A stretch of DNA of 64,000 bases, taken from contig CP002190.1 in NCBI GenBank assembly GCA_000525675.1, positions 434,001 to 498,000 of the forward strand. Direction: 5' to 3'. Position 1 is the stretch's first letter, and the number at the start of each line of letters is the position of its first letter. The notes beneath the pieces were generated by a model that searched no databases, was not told the DNA's origin, and saw only the letters and a program-made list of their open reading frames with translations. The translations under genes and the position numbers were made by a program. Below are positions 49,567-58,816 of this stretch, piece by piece. The DNA is from Bdellovibrio bacteriovorus W (lineage in GTDB: Bacteria; Bdellovibrionota; Bdellovibrionia; Bdellovibrionales; Bdellovibrionaceae).

Positions 49567-51253
49567 AGCTTTTATTTTATGTCGAATTTCTGATGTTAAG
49601 CAGGAAGACGGTTACTCACTGGATGCACAAGAGAAGTTTGGGCGTGAGTACTGCAAGAAGGAAGACCTTGAGCTTATTAAAATCTTTAAGTTTATTGAGT
49701 CAGCTAGTAAAATTGGTAAAAGAACTAGGTACGATGAGATGTATCGGGAACTTAAGTCTCTGATGAGAACTTCAAAGGAGGCGGTTCATCTTGTTGTTGA
49801 AAAGCCTGATCGCCTGACACGCAATCTTACCAATAAAGAACAGATGGAAGAGCATGTGATGAAAGGTCATCTGATAATCCATTATTATAAAGATCGTAGG
49901 ATTTTTGATAAGTTTTCTACTCCAGCAGACATCTTTACCGAAGACATGATGGCTACGGTAAGTAAGTACATGGCTAAGAATACCGCTCGCGAGACGATGA
50001 AAGGAATGACAGAAAAAGCAAATCAAGGCTGGTTTCCAGGGCATGCGCCTCTTGGGTATATGAACGTTAGAGATGGGTTAGAGAACAAGCATGGAAGAAA
50101 AGAAGCTTTCATTGCGATCAATCCTGAAGAAAAAGACGGCGTATTAAGAATGTTCGAGTTGAGGGCTCAAGCAAGGCTCTCCTATCAAGCAATTAAGGAT
50201 ACACTCATTGAAGAGCGACGGTTCCCACCTAGTAAGCTAAAGTACCTTCATAAAAGTACAATTGAGAAAACGCTAAAGAATCCATTCTATGGTGGGAGTT
50301 TTAAGTTTAAGGATGTGATTTACCAAGGGAAACATGAATGTTTTGTTCCGGCGAGATGGATTCGTGCTGTTGCGGAAATGGAGGGAGCTGGTGCAAAAAA
50401 GCGACCTATGGGAGTTTTTAGTAATTTTTTAACCTGTGGAAATTCAAAGTGCGGATGCGCAATTCTATATGACCCGAAAAAGAAAACGAATAAAAAGACA
50501 GGCGCCTTCAGGGAGTATAAGTACTATCATTGCTCTGATGGTCGTGGGGTTCATCGTGCTGCGGAAGAGAAGCAGGTCAATGTTTCTGAGGAAATTCTGT
50601 GGGATCAATTTGCGCGTCCAATGCGTGACATTCATATTTCTGAAGCTCTGGCAGACGCAATATCAAAGGCATTGAGAAAGGCTAATGACAAGGCGGTGGC
50701 TGCGCATATGCAGGTAATGGAACAGTATCGTCAAAAAATATTAGTTACAGAGCAAGAAGAGGATGACTTGGTAGAACTCTTAATGAGTGGCGTGATTGAT
50801 AAGGAACTCTTTAGAAGAAAAACTGAAAAAACTAAAGAGGAGCGCAGAAGGTATGAAGCTCTATTAGAAAAAGGACAAGAGGCTATCACGAACGTTTTCT
50901 ATGTAAATTCAGAAAAGATTCTCGAACTTTCTAAGAATGCAGAAACACTGTGGAAATCAAGAAGTGAGCAAGAACGGTTGGATTTCTTGAAACGAGTACT
51001 CTCGAACCAAATGTTAGAAGGCTCAAATCTAATATACGAATTAAAGAAACCATTTTCAGCGATTTTAGACATAAAAAAAGCCGACTCTATGGTCAGCTTT
51101 TTAGATTGGTGCCCCGGGAGGGACTTGAACCCCCACGCTTGCGCACTAGATCCTAAGTCTAGCGTGTCTGCCAATTTCACCACCGGGGCAACACCGTTTT
51201 TCAGAAGACTATTGATAGCGCAAAAATGCGCTATCATGCAAGCAAAATCTTAG
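49556..51253 (+). CDS. large serine recombinase
   Basis: ATG 49556 (GAGGAG 7 bp before) gives about 565 residues; the ORF opens upstream without a site. Resolvase domain: catalytic S12 in CRISDV, DRLTRN; recombinase domain with PADIFTEDMMATVSKYMAKNTARETMKGM; zinc ribbon CGNSKCGCAI...YYHCS (about 318-348); coiled-coil tail. The last 64 codons are attR plus the antisense of tRNA-Leu (see findings), so the true C-terminus in the circular form is different. Probably the integrase, adjacent to its attachment site. Confidence 0.85.
   Translation: MKGKAFILCRISDVKQEDGYSLDAQEKFGREYCKKEDLELIKIFKFIESASKIGKRTRYDEMYRELKSLMRTSKEAVHLVVEKPDRLTRNLTNKEQMEEHVMKGHLIIHYYKDRRIFDKFSTPADIFTEDMMATVSKYMAKNTARETMKGMTEKANQGWFPGHAPLGYMNVRDGLENKHGRKEAFIAINPEEKDGVLRMFELRAQARLSYQAIKDTLIEERRFPPSKLKYLHKSTIEKTLKNPFYGGSFKFKDVIYQGKHECFVPARWIRAVAEMEGAGAKKRPMGVFSNFLTCGNSKCGCAILYDPKKKTNKKTGAFREYKYYHCSDGRGVHRAAEEKQVNVSEEILWDQFARPMRDIHISEALADAISKALRKANDKAVAAHMQVMEQYRQKILVTEQEEDDLVELLMSGVIDKELFRRKTEKTKEERRRYEALLEKGQEAITNVFYVNSEKILELSKNAETLWKSRSEQERLDFLKRVLSNQMLEGSNLIYELKKPFSAILDIKKADSMVSFLDWCPGRDLNPHACALDPKSSVSANFTTGATPFFRRLLIAQKCAIMQAKS
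51062..51114. repeat. right attachment repeat (attR)
   Basis: Partner of 40160-40212. It contains the tRNA-Leu terminator (GCTGAC/GTCGGC stem read on the minus strand) and the tRNA CCA end, and lies within the serine recombinase reading frame. Confidence 0.85.
51070..51102 (-). terminator. tRNA-Leu terminator
   Basis: On the minus strand GCTGAC...GTCGGC (one G-U pair) is followed by T7. A copy sits in attL, so the tRNA keeps a terminator whichever copy it is joined to. Confidence 0.75.
51107..51189 (-). tRNA. tRNA-Leu (anticodon UAG)
   Basis: On the minus strand GCCCCGG at the 5' end pairs with CCGGGGC before the encoded CCA. The anticodon loop CTTAGGA gives UAG (plus-strand CTA at 51153-51155), decoding CUA. 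An extra arm is present, as in class II leucine tRNAs. Length 83 nt. It is the integration target of the element. Confidence 0.95.
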
Positions 51254-51255
51254 AA

Positions 51256-51645
51256 TTATTTTTCTGTGATTAGCTTTTTGTACTCTGGAGCTCTCATTAA
51301 ATTTGCGAGTTCCTTTTCAGTATCCATTTCAATGCGAACTAACCAGCCATCATTTACTGGGTCGTCGTTAAGGATTGATGGATCGTCGTTTAATGCGTTG
51401 TTTACTTCGATAACAGTTCCAGAAACTGGAGCGTAAAGATCTACAACCGCTTTTACTGACTCAACAACACCAAAAGTTTGGCCTTGAGTTAGTTTTTGAC
51501 CTTCTTCTGGAAGCTCAACGTAAACAACTTCGCCCAATTGATCTTGAGCAAACTCAGTGATTCCAACAGTTACGATGTTCTCGTCAACTTGAGCCCATTC
51601 GTGTTCTTTTGTGTAGTAATAATCTTCAGGAATATGAAATGCCAT
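51256..51645 (-). CDS. gcvH: glycine cleavage system H protein
   Basis: A 129-residue lipoyl carrier. The lipoyl-Lys lies in GVVESVKAVVDLYAP, between two beta hairpins. It shuttles the aminomethyl group between GcvP, GcvT and the L protein. It follows gcvT by 10 bp in the same transcript and needs lipoylation by LipA/LplA-type enzymes elsewhere. Confidence 0.95.
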   Translation of the reverse strand: MAFHIPEDYYYTKEHEWAQVDENIVTVGITEFAQDQLGEVVYVELPEEGQKLTQGQTFGVVESVKAVVDLYAPVSGTVIEVNNALNDDPSILNDDPVNDGWLVRIEMDTEKELANLMRAPEYKKLITEK

Positions 51646-51655
51646 TTCGGGCTCC

Positions 51656-52738
51656 TTATTTAGTTATAAAGGGAGTTTTACAAACAATTGCTTTCACCTT
51701 ACGGCCGCGGATATCTAAGAAGAACTCCGTGCCTTCGTTCTTAAGCTCAACGTCGATATATGCAATACCGATCGGTTCGTCTAAAGAAGGTGAATGTGTA
51801 CCACTAGTTACCTTGCCGATTTCTTTGTTGTCAAAAGAAAATAGGCTGTAGCCTTGGCGAGGAATTCCCTTGTCGAGCATTTTGAAACCCACAAGAGCTT
51901 TTTGAAGACCTGCCTCTTTTTTAGACACGATTTTGTCTTTACCAATGAAGTCTTTTTTAGCAGGTTTGATAACCCACCCTAGGCCAGCTTCATAAGGGTT
52001 GGCATTATCATCGATTTCATGACCATAAAGTGGATACTTCATTTCCGTGCGAAGAGTGTCGCGTGCACCCAAGCCGATAGGCATTACCTGAAGATCTTGG
52101 CCTTTTTCCAAAAGCTCATTCCAAAGCGCCACAGTCCCTGCATTAGCGATGAAAACCTCACAACCTTTTTCACCTGTGTAGCCTGTCGTCGCGATCATGA
52201 TTTTGTGACCTTTAAAATCCCCCATAGAGATCGTAAAAGGCTTCATTGATTCTAGATCAACATTCAAAACACGTTTGCAAAGTTCGATGGCTTTAGGGCC
52301 TTGAATTGCGATCTGCCCCCAAGATGGGCTCTCGTCTACAATTTCAGCGCCTTTATTATTAGCAGTCATCCACGCAAAGTCTTTGTCAGAGTTTGAAGCA
52401 TTGGCGCAAACCAAGTACTCAGCGTCTTTTTTAAGGCAATAAACAATAACGTCGTCAACGACTCCGCCGTTTTCATTCGTTAGAAGAGTGTATTGCGCCT
52501 CTCCGTCGTTCAGCTTTGCAACGTCATTCGAAGTTAGCCACTCTAAAGTCGCTAAAGCTTGAGGGCCACGAACAAAGATCTCACCCATATGAGAGACATC
52601 AAAAAGTCCGACATTGTTTCTAACGTTATTGTGTTCTTCGCGAACGCCGATGTACTGAACGGGCATATTCCATCCAGCATAATCAACCATACGCGCACCT
52701 AGTTTTACGTGTGTTTCGGCTAAGGCAGTATTTTTCAT
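51656..52738 (-). CDS. gcvT: glycine cleavage aminomethyltransferase GcvT
   Basis: A 360-residue T protein that passes the aminomethyl carbon from GcvH to tetrahydrofolate. MPVQYIGVREEHNNVRNNVGLFDVSHMGE, GYTGEKGCEVFIAN (folate-binding region) and the C-terminal barrel are family signatures. A small hairpin covers the ribosome site (see below). Confidence 0.95.
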   Translation of the reverse strand: MKNTALAETHVKLGARMVDYAGWNMPVQYIGVREEHNNVRNNVGLFDVSHMGEIFVRGPQALATLEWLTSNDVAKLNDGEAQYTLLTNENGGVVDDVIVYCLKKDAEYLVCANASNSDKDFAWMTANNKGAEIVDESPSWGQIAIQGPKAIELCKRVLNVDLESMKPFTISMGDFKGHKIMIATTGYTGEKGCEVFIANAGTVALWNELLEKGQDLQVMPIGLGARDTLRTEMKYPLYGHEIDDNANPYEAGLGWVIKPAKKDFIGKDKIVSKKEAGLQKALVGFKMLDKGIPRQGYSLFSFDNKEIGKVTSGTHSPSLDEPIGIAYIDVELKNEGTEFFLDIRGRKVKAIVCKTPFITK

Positions 52739-52740
52739 GG

Positions 52741-52756
52741 CCCGAGTGTCCTCGGC
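52741..52756 (-). promoter_or_regulatory. hairpin overlapping the gcvT ribosome site
   Basis: On the minus strand CCGAG-GACA-CTCGG forms a stem just upstream of the ATG, and the GAGGA of the likely ribosome-binding site lies in its left arm. This could sequester translation. Glycine-riboswitch cores are not present. Confidence 0.4.
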
Positions 52757-53063
52757 AAAGTTCAGACAGTCAATGGCTTACGCGATGGGGGAGGGGCCTC
52801 AAAAGATATGAAAAGAGGCGCCTGGCCTAACAGGAGGCGGGAGCTTGAGAACCGGAGGGAGGGTTTTTAGAAAATATGAGAAAATTCGAGTTTAATGTTC
52901 TGAAAAGGCGGATTTATGTGGCCGCACGAAGCTTCTTTCTGGTGGCTGGTGGGGCTTTGCTGGCATTTGTCGTATGACGCAGAAGCTAGGGGATTATTAA
53001 ATATCTGTAAGGTAGTTAACAAGATATTGATTATTCATTGCCCTACCAATAATCCTTTAGCTT
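52757..53063. other. 300-bp intergenic region before the TIGR02147-like regulator
   Basis: No convincing gene. A 58-codon ORF near 52916 overlaps the next gene and has no ribosome site. The region should hold the promoters of gcvT (minus) and the regulator (plus); nothing more can be assigned. Confidence 0.4.
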
Positions 53064-53546
53064 ATGCAAAATATAAACGAAAACTCGGATTTTAGGCAGT
53101 TTCTAGAGGATGAATTGGCTCGTCGTAGCCAAAACTACCCCCGTTATTCTTTGCGTGCGTTTGCTCGCCACTTAGAAGTTGACTCGTCGTTTCTTTCGAA
53201 AATTCTAAATGGTAAGAGAACTGTCACGATGAGAACCATCCGCATGTTTGGAGAAAGATTAAATCTTGCTCCAGACGAGCTTTCACGTTTCACGGAAATC
53301 AGTCGTGAGAAGAAGATGAAGCGTAAACTTGAGCGTCTGCTTGAGAAAATGCCATCTGAAGAGCGTGAGCAATCAACGATTTCTTTACGTGTTGCTGAGG
53401 ATCGTCTTCCAGAAGCAAAAGAAAGAATCAAAGCATTTAGAAAAGAACTAGCAGAGCTTTTGGATGCGGGTGCCGCTCCAGATGGAAAAACATATCAGAT
53501 CTCTGTATCTCTTTTCCCGATGTCTGGATTCGACTTTAAGGAATAA
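53064..53546 (+). CDS. TIGR02147-like HTH regulator
   Basis: A 160-residue protein. SLRAFARHLEVDSSFLSKILNGKRTVT is the N-terminal HTH and a coiled-coil plus DUF4423-like short C-terminal strand domain follow, a layout known mainly from Fibrobacter and Bdellovibrio-type genomes. Targets unknown. Confidence 0.75.
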   Translation: MQNINENSDFRQFLEDELARRSQNYPRYSLRAFARHLEVDSSFLSKILNGKRTVTMRTIRMFGERLNLAPDELSRFTEISREKKMKRKLERLLEKMPSEEREQSTISLRVAEDRLPEAKERIKAFRKELAELLDAGAAPDGKTYQISVSLFPMSGFDFKE

Positions 53547-53574
53547 GAGATTTTAAGCATGTGCTTATTTTGCG

Positions 53575-53604
53575 AAAAGCCGAGTTAGGGACTCGGCTTT
53601 TTTG
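53575..53604. terminator. bidirectional terminator
   Basis: AAGCCGAGT and ACTCGGCTT with a TAGG-type loop (53577-53599) and T-run; between convergent genes. Confidence 0.85.
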
Positions 53605-53860
53605 TAAGCTTTTTCCAGTCGTTTAAAGTCATCAGGGTCACTGACTCAGAATTTTGATCGAAAACGATCTTAATATCGCCTTTGTCGATCTGTCTCTCGA
53701 CCTGTTCAAACTTTTTGTCGAAAGTAATTTCGGAAACTCCGTAATCTGTACCTTCCCGTAAGATAAACTCTTTGATGATATTCTCTAAAGCATCATCACT
53801 TAATAAATCCTTGGGCACCTCAATGGGAGGAAGTTCCTCCCTATCGTCGTAATTACTCAT
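53585..53860 (-). CDS. YheU/UPF0270 family protein
   Basis: A 91-residue protein with FILREGTDYGVSEITFDKKFEQVERQI, the UPF0270 (YheU) block, and a longer acidic N-terminus than the usual 72 residues. It overlaps the Rsm22-like gene by 8 bp, last of a four-gene operon. Function of the family is not established. Confidence 0.78.
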   Translation of the reverse strand: MSNYDDREELPPIEVPKDLLSDDALENIIKEFILREGTDYGVSEITFDKKFEQVERQIDKGDIKIVFDQNSESVTLMTLNDWKKLTKKPSP

Positions 53861-54860
53861 AAAGTGGAATTTCCTCTTCGATGCGAACTTCGTTAGAAAC
53901 CTTTTTTGATGAATCAGGAATTTGAATAAGTGTTCCGCGCAGGATGTCTTGAGAGATCTTGGTTTTGTGAAGCCACGCTAAGAACTCTCTTTCGGTTCCG
54001 CGGCAGATCATCTGACGATCCTTGCCTTTTTCTTTCATGCGGTCGCCAACAACACGAGTGGCCTTCACTAGCGCTGGAGGTGTCTTGCGCATGAGTAGAT
54101 AACTCATTGTCAGACTGCGATTTTTCATAGGAAGCTGTTCTTCCATTTTTAAGAACCAAGTCGGGGCATCAAATAAAACCCTGTCATGGCACCAGTCTGT
54201 TTTTGATTGATGCAGCAGTGGACACTTGTCTTCGTGAGTACAAGGCGCGTAGGGGTGGTAACCCTTAGTAATCAGCTTTTCGCGTAGCTCTAAAAGTTTA
54301 CGCCCATCTTGTTGGGTCGAAGGTTCTACCAGCATCAAAGCTTCACATTGCAATGCCCACTCGGGGATGTCCTTAAGCTCTGTTAAAGAGTAAGAAAAAA
54401 CGGCCATGGTTTTCTCAGGACGATCGAGGGCTTTCTCTGTAAAGCTTTGGTGCCAAGAACCTTTAAACTCAGGGAAGAAATCCGCAATGATCTTCTGTGG
54501 CTCTTTAGATCTTTCAATAAGATGAAACTGAAAGTTTTTAACGGCGGCCAGGTTGAGGGATGCCGTCGCTAGGCCTGCACCGAAATCGATGACATGTGTG
54601 ATGTCTTTGAAGAAATCTCTGCGAGCGGCTTCCTGAATGACTTTAGTCAGACGTACAGAGTTCAGTGGCAGGTAGTAACAGAGATAGGCGATTTGCGCCC
54701 ACTCTTTATTCCAAGGTGTTGCCTTGTCTGGGTTTTGAATAAAAAAATCGGAAAGCTCTAAAACTCTCTTAGCAAGATTCTTAGAATCCGATAACGACAG
54801 CGAATATGTTTTTAAAGCAGATTCAATTTGGGAATCAAAATATTCAGGATACTTTGTCAT
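53853..54860 (-). CDS. Rsm22-family small-subunit methyltransferase-like protein
   Basis: A 335-residue protein. HVIDFGAGLATASLNLA is the SAM-type motif; a Cys cluster CTHEDKCPLLHQ...WCH matches the Rsm22 zinc/iron-binding region. Mitochondrial Rsm22 assists small-subunit assembly. The third gene of the gcvP operon, 5 bp after the GT9 gene. Confidence 0.75.
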   Translation of the reverse strand: MTKYPEYFDSQIESALKTYSLSLSDSKNLAKRVLELSDFFIQNPDKATPWNKEWAQIAYLCYYLPLNSVRLTKVIQEAARRDFFKDITHVIDFGAGLATASLNLAAVKNFQFHLIERSKEPQKIIADFFPEFKGSWHQSFTEKALDRPEKTMAVFSYSLTELKDIPEWALQCEALMLVEPSTQQDGRKLLELREKLITKGYHPYAPCTHEDKCPLLHQSKTDWCHDRVLFDAPTWFLKMEEQLPMKNRSLTMSYLLMRKTPPALVKATRVVGDRMKEKGKDRQMICRGTEREFLAWLHKTKISQDILRGTLIQIPDSSKKVSNEVRIEEEIPLYE

Positions 54861-54865
54861 AAGCT

Positions 54866-55846
54866 TTAAGGACCTACTAACTTATTAAAAACTTCATCGA
54901 CACTGATTTCATTCATTAACTTTGAGACATCGCCATAGTGGTCTCGTTCTTTCGGGCAAAAGATCGTGACATCTTTTCCGCGAGCTGCCCACCTGCGGGG
55001 GTGCTGCACACGCAGCGGGGAATAAAGGCCCAGTACCTTTGTTCCAAGGGAGGCGGCCATATGGGCAACTCCAGTGCTTGGAACAACAACGGCTTTCGCA
55101 TTTTTTAATACGCTAAAAAGGCCAGAAGACTTTAGCTCGTTCTGTAGATTGATAAAGTTCTTTTGCCCTTTGAAGTGGGACTTAATCTCGGTCAGCCAAG
55201 GCTCGTCCGCTGGAGTTCCCGTCAGAACCACAGGATGTATTGGAAGAATCTTTGTGATCAGCTCAATGTATGAGGTGATCGGCCAATTCAGCGCCGATCC
55301 CGCCATACCAGGGTGAACCACCACATAGTCATTCTTGGTGAGGTGATGTTTTGATAAAACTTCCTCATCGCCTTGCGACTCGAGTAAAAGTGTTGGTACG
55401 TTCGTCGGAGCAGAAATTCCCAGAGCATGGCGCAAGAGATCCATGTTGTATTCACTCTCGTGCTGAGTTGCTAGGCTGCGCTTTTGACGAAGACCTCTAT
55501 TAAAAAACAAGAAGCTATGCCATTGAGATTTGACTCCGGCGCGCACAGAAATATTTTCTGCCCACAAAGCATAACTCACCCACCATGGAGCTTGAAAGCT
55601 CACGGCGATATCAGGGCGGTATTCTTTTAAAAACTGTCTGAGTTTTTTTAACGACTCTTTCCAATTATTTTTATCAAGCTCTAGGAAAGATCTTTTCGGA
55701 GAAGCATGTTCCGGCACGAAGGCTAGACCCTTGGCGATGGCCCAATGAACATCATGGTCTTTTAAAAAAGAAACCTGATCTACACACATGGTGCAGATCA
55801 GGTCGCCGATTTTATCTAAACGTATTAAGAGAATTTTTTTCTTCAT
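54866..55846 (-). CDS. glycosyltransferase family 9 (heptosyltransferase-like) protein C
   Basis: A 326-residue protein without the C-terminal extension of the two GT9s near 3-5 kb. MKKKILLIRLDKIGDLICTM is the GT9 start and VVPSTGVAHMAASLGTKVLGLY the donor-site block. Here close to typical LPS heptosyltransferase size. Located 8 bp after gcvP. Confidence 0.82.
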   Translation of the reverse strand: MKKKILLIRLDKIGDLICTMCVDQVSFLKDHDVHWAIAKGLAFVPEHASPKRSFLELDKNNWKESLKKLRQFLKEYRPDIAVSFQAPWWVSYALWAENISVRAGVKSQWHSFLFFNRGLRQKRSLATQHESEYNMDLLRHALGISAPTNVPTLLLESQGDEEVLSKHHLTKNDYVVVHPGMAGSALNWPITSYIELITKILPIHPVVLTGTPADEPWLTEIKSHFKGQKNFINLQNELKSSGLFSVLKNAKAVVVPSTGVAHMAASLGTKVLGLYSPLRVQHPRRWAARGKDVTIFCPKERDHYGDVSKLMNEISVDEVFNKLVGP

Positions 55847-55854
55847 CTATACGA

Positions 55855-58728
55855 TTATTGATATTCCTCAATCGGAGGGCAAGAGCAGACTAAGTTTCTG
55901 TCACCGTAGGCATTGTCAACACGACCAACTACGGGCCAGAACTTGTTCGAACGTAACCACTCTAGAGGATAAACTGCCACTTCGCGAGAATACGGATGAT
56001 TCCATTCAGGTTTCATCAGCATCTGCGCTGTGTGAGGCGAGTTCTTCAATGGATTGTTTTCTTTATCCATCGCGCCGATCTCAATAGCCGTGATTTCTTT
56101 GCGAATTTCGATCATTGAGTCGATGAAGCGATCCACTTCAGCTTTAGATTCAGACTCAGTAGGTTCAATCATCAGAGTGCCCGCAACAGGGAAACTCATT
56201 GTTGGCGCGTGGAATCCATAGTCCATCAAACGCTTCGCAATGTCAGTGACGTCGACGCCAGAGTCAGTTTTGATACCTCTGATATCCACGATGCACTCGT
56301 GCGCCACAAGGCCATTTTTACCTTTGTAAAGAACAGGGTAATGCGCTTCTAATTTCTTCGCGATGTAGTTTGCACTCAAGATACTCACAAGAGTTGCCTT
56401 ACGAAGACCTGCTTGCCCCATCATTGTGATGTAAGCCCAAGAGATCGGAAGGATACTAGCGCTTCCCCAAGGAGCTGAAGAAACTGCAGAGATGCCTTGT
56501 GCAGGACCAGCTTCAGGAACCAATGAGTGCGTTGGTAAGAACTCTTTTAAGTGAGCACCCACGCCAATTGGACCAACACCAGGGCCACCGCCACCATGAG
56601 GAATTGAGAATGTTTTATGAAGGTTCATGTGCGAAACGTCAGGACCGAATTTTCCTGGGCGGCACATGCCGACAAGAGCATTCATGTTTGCGCCATCCAT
56701 GTAAACCTGTCCACCATTTGAATGGATGATTTCACAGATGTTCACAATGCCTTCTTCAAACACACCGTGAGTGGAAGGGTAAGTGATCATAAGTGCTGCT
56801 AGTTTATCTTTGTGAAGTTCCGCTTTAGCTTTCAAGTCATCAACACAAACGTTGCCTTCATCGTCACAGTTCACAACGACAACTTTCATGTTCACCATGG
56901 CCGCTGAAGCTGGATTTGTTCCGTGGGCAGATGCTGGGATCAAACAAATGTCTCTGTGACCTTCGCCGCGAGATTCGTGATACTTCTTGATAACCAATAG
57001 TCCTGCATATTCACCTTGAGAACCTGCGTTTGGCTGCAAGCTCACAGCTGCAAAACCAGTGATGTCAGAAAGTTTGTTCTCAAGATCTTTAATCATTTCA
57101 ATCAAGCCGGCTGCTTGTGAAGTTGGCGCGAATGGATGAAGTTTACCGATTTCAGGCCATGATACGGGAACTAACTCAGAAGTTGCATTTAACTTCATCG
57201 TACAAGATCCAAGTGGAATCATTGAGTGAGTTAAAGACAAGTCTTTGTTTTGTAGGCTATGGATGTAGCGAAGCATCTCTGTTTCAGAGTGGTGAGAGTT
57301 AAACACCGGATGCATTAAATACGCTGATGTACGATTGAAGACTTCTGGCCATTGAACATCGTTCAAAGCTTGGTCAACTTCTAAAGCCGTGAAGCTTACT
57401 TTGTTGCCACCGTTGAAAGCCATCCAAATTGTTTCAACGTCTTCTAAAGAGGTTGTTTCATTCAATGAAATGCTGATGCGGTTGTCAGAAAACTTTCTGA
57501 AGTTCATTTCTAGCTTTTCAGCTTGAGCAATGATCGTCGCTGCTTTGTCTGTAGAAACAGTCAATGTGTCGAAGAAGTTTTTATTCTCAGGTGTAAAGCC
57601 AAGTTTTTTCAAACCTTCATTCATGATGCCAGTAAGGCGCTGAACACGAAGAGCGATTTTCTTAAGACCCGCTGGCCCATGATAAACTGCATACATTGAA
57701 GCCATGTTTGCAAGAAGAACCTGAGCTGTACAAATATTAGAAGTCGCTTTTTCACGACGGATATGTTGCTCACGTGTTTGAAGAGCAAGGCGCAAAGCCA
57801 TTTTACCTTGAGAATCTACACTCACGCCAACAAGGCGGCCGGGCATATTTCTTTTGAATGAATCTTTAGTAGCCATGAAAGCAGCGTGAGGGCCGCCGTA
57901 ACCAAGTGGAACGCCGAAACGTTGCGTGTTTCCAACTACGATATCTGCTCCCCATTCTCCTGGAGGAGTCAAAAGAGTCATTGCAAGTAAATCTACTGAA
58001 GCTGCCACAAGACCGCCTTGGTCTTTGTATTTTTTTGCAGCCGCCGCGTAGTCTTCGATATTTCCAGTTGTATCCGGGTATTGGAAGATCACACCAAATA
58101 CAGGTTTAGCAAAATCAAAAGTGAGAGGATCTGTGATGATCATCTCAAGTTTCAAAGCTTGAGAGCGTGTCTTTAAAACTTCTAAAACATGAGGATGAGC
58201 ATTGGGAGAAACTACGAAACTAGAAGCTTTGTTTTTGCTCAATGAGTAAGCCATGAACATCGCTTCTGCGGCTGCTGTGCCTTCATCGAGTAGAGAAGCA
58301 TTGGCAATTTCCATCGCAGTCAGTTCAGTAACCATCGTTTGGAAGTTCAAAAGAGCTTCCAAACGACCTTGAGAGATCTCAGCTTGGTAAGGAGTATAGG
58401 CTGTGTACCATGCCGGGTTTTCAAAGACGTTTCTTTGAATCACAGTCGGTGTGATTGTGTCGTGGTATCCCATGCCGATATAAGATTTGAAGACCTTATT
58501 TTTTTTCAGCATTGATTTTAAATGATTTAATAAATCAAATTCAGAGATTCCATTACCTACAACACTGTAGTCATGCTCTGAGCGAATTTCAGATGGAATA
58601 GCCTTATCAGCAAGTTGTTCAAGAGAGTTGAATCCAAGAACTTTTAACATCTCGTGAATGTCAGAATCCTTCGGACCGATATGGCGTGGAATAAATTCAT
58701 TTTTAGGGGATAAGTCTGCAAATTTCAT
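55855..58728 (-). CDS. gcvP: glycine dehydrogenase (decarboxylating) GcvP
   Basis: About 957 residues, single-chain P protein. [16 protein letters not shown] contains the PLP Lys. It decarboxylates glycine and loads GcvH. ATG 58728 has GAGG before it; GTG 58734 is less likely. It heads an operon with GT9, Rsm22-like and YheU genes, whereas gcvT-gcvH sit 3 kb away. Confidence 0.95.
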   Translation of the reverse strand: MKFADLSPKNEFIPRHIGPKDSDIHEMLKVLGFNSLEQLADKAIPSEIRSEHDYSVVGNGISEFDLLNHLKSMLKKNKVFKSYIGMGYHDTITPTVIQRNVFENPAWYTAYTPYQAEISQGRLEALLNFQTMVTELTAMEIANASLLDEGTAAAEAMFMAYSLSKNKASSFVVSPNAHPHVLEVLKTRSQALKLEMIITDPLTFDFAKPVFGVIFQYPDTTGNIEDYAAAAKKYKDQGGLVAASVDLLAMTLLTPPGEWGADIVVGNTQRFGVPLGYGGPHAAFMATKDSFKRNMPGRLVGVSVDSQGKMALRLALQTREQHIRREKATSNICTAQVLLANMASMYAVYHGPAGLKKIALRVQRLTGIMNEGLKKLGFTPENKNFFDTLTVSTDKAATIIAQAEKLEMNFRKFSDNRISISLNETTSLEDVETIWMAFNGGNKVSFTALEVDQALNDVQWPEVFNRTSAYLMHPVFNSHHSETEMLRYIHSLQNKDLSLTHSMIPLGSCTMKLNATSELVPVSWPEIGKLHPFAPTSQAAGLIEMIKDLENKLSDITGFAAVSLQPNAGSQGEYAGLLVIKKYHESRGEGHRDICLIPASAHGTNPASAAMVNMKVVVVNCDDEGNVCVDDLKAKAELHKDKLAALMITYPSTHGVFEEGIVNICEIIHSNGGQVYMDGANMNALVGMCRPGKFGPDVSHMNLHKTFSIPHGGGGPGVGPIGVGAHLKEFLPTHSLVPEAGPAQGISAVSSAPWGSASILPISWAYITMMGQAGLRKATLVSILSANYIAKKLEAHYPVLYKGKNGLVAHECIVDIRGIKTDSGVDVTDIAKRLMDYGFHAPTMSFPVAGTLMIEPTESESKAEVDRFIDSMIEIRKEITAIEIGAMDKENNPLKNSPHTAQMLMKPEWNHPYSREVAVYPLEWLRSNKFWPVVGRVDNAYGDRNLVCSCPPIEEYQ

Positions 58729-58816
58729 TAGCACCTCACTGCGGCCCAGAGACTAGCACAGCAGTGAGATCTAAGAAAGAGATGTGCGCAGCAGAGCACG
58801 CCCTAATGCGAGGCAG

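Larger units (their letters stand above)
40160..51114. mobile_element. tRNA-integrated plasmid-like element of about 10.9 kb
   Basis: Bounded by a 53-bp direct repeat (attL 40160-40212, attR 51062-51114), which at the right end overlaps a tRNA-Leu 3' end and its terminator. Contents: serine and tyrosine recombinases, a Rep_trans-like protein, an origin-like repeat locus, RHH and XRE regulators, and lipoprotein, JAB and cargo genes. No conjugation (relaxase, coupling protein), phage-structural or packaging genes are visible, so it looks like an integrative plasmid or mobilisable element. Host genes resume on both sides. Confidence 0.82.

Noticed and set aside
40160-51114. Filamentous prophage
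   Set aside because: The Rep-like protein and small basic protein would fit, but there is no Zot-like ATPase or coat gene cluster.
52739-52900. Glycine riboswitch upstream of gcvT
   Set aside because: The conserved cores of the glycine aptamer are not present on the minus strand; only a small hairpin is seen.
52916-53092. 58-codon ORF upstream of the TIGR02147-like gene
   Set aside because: No ribosome site and it overlaps the start of a well-supported gene in another frame.
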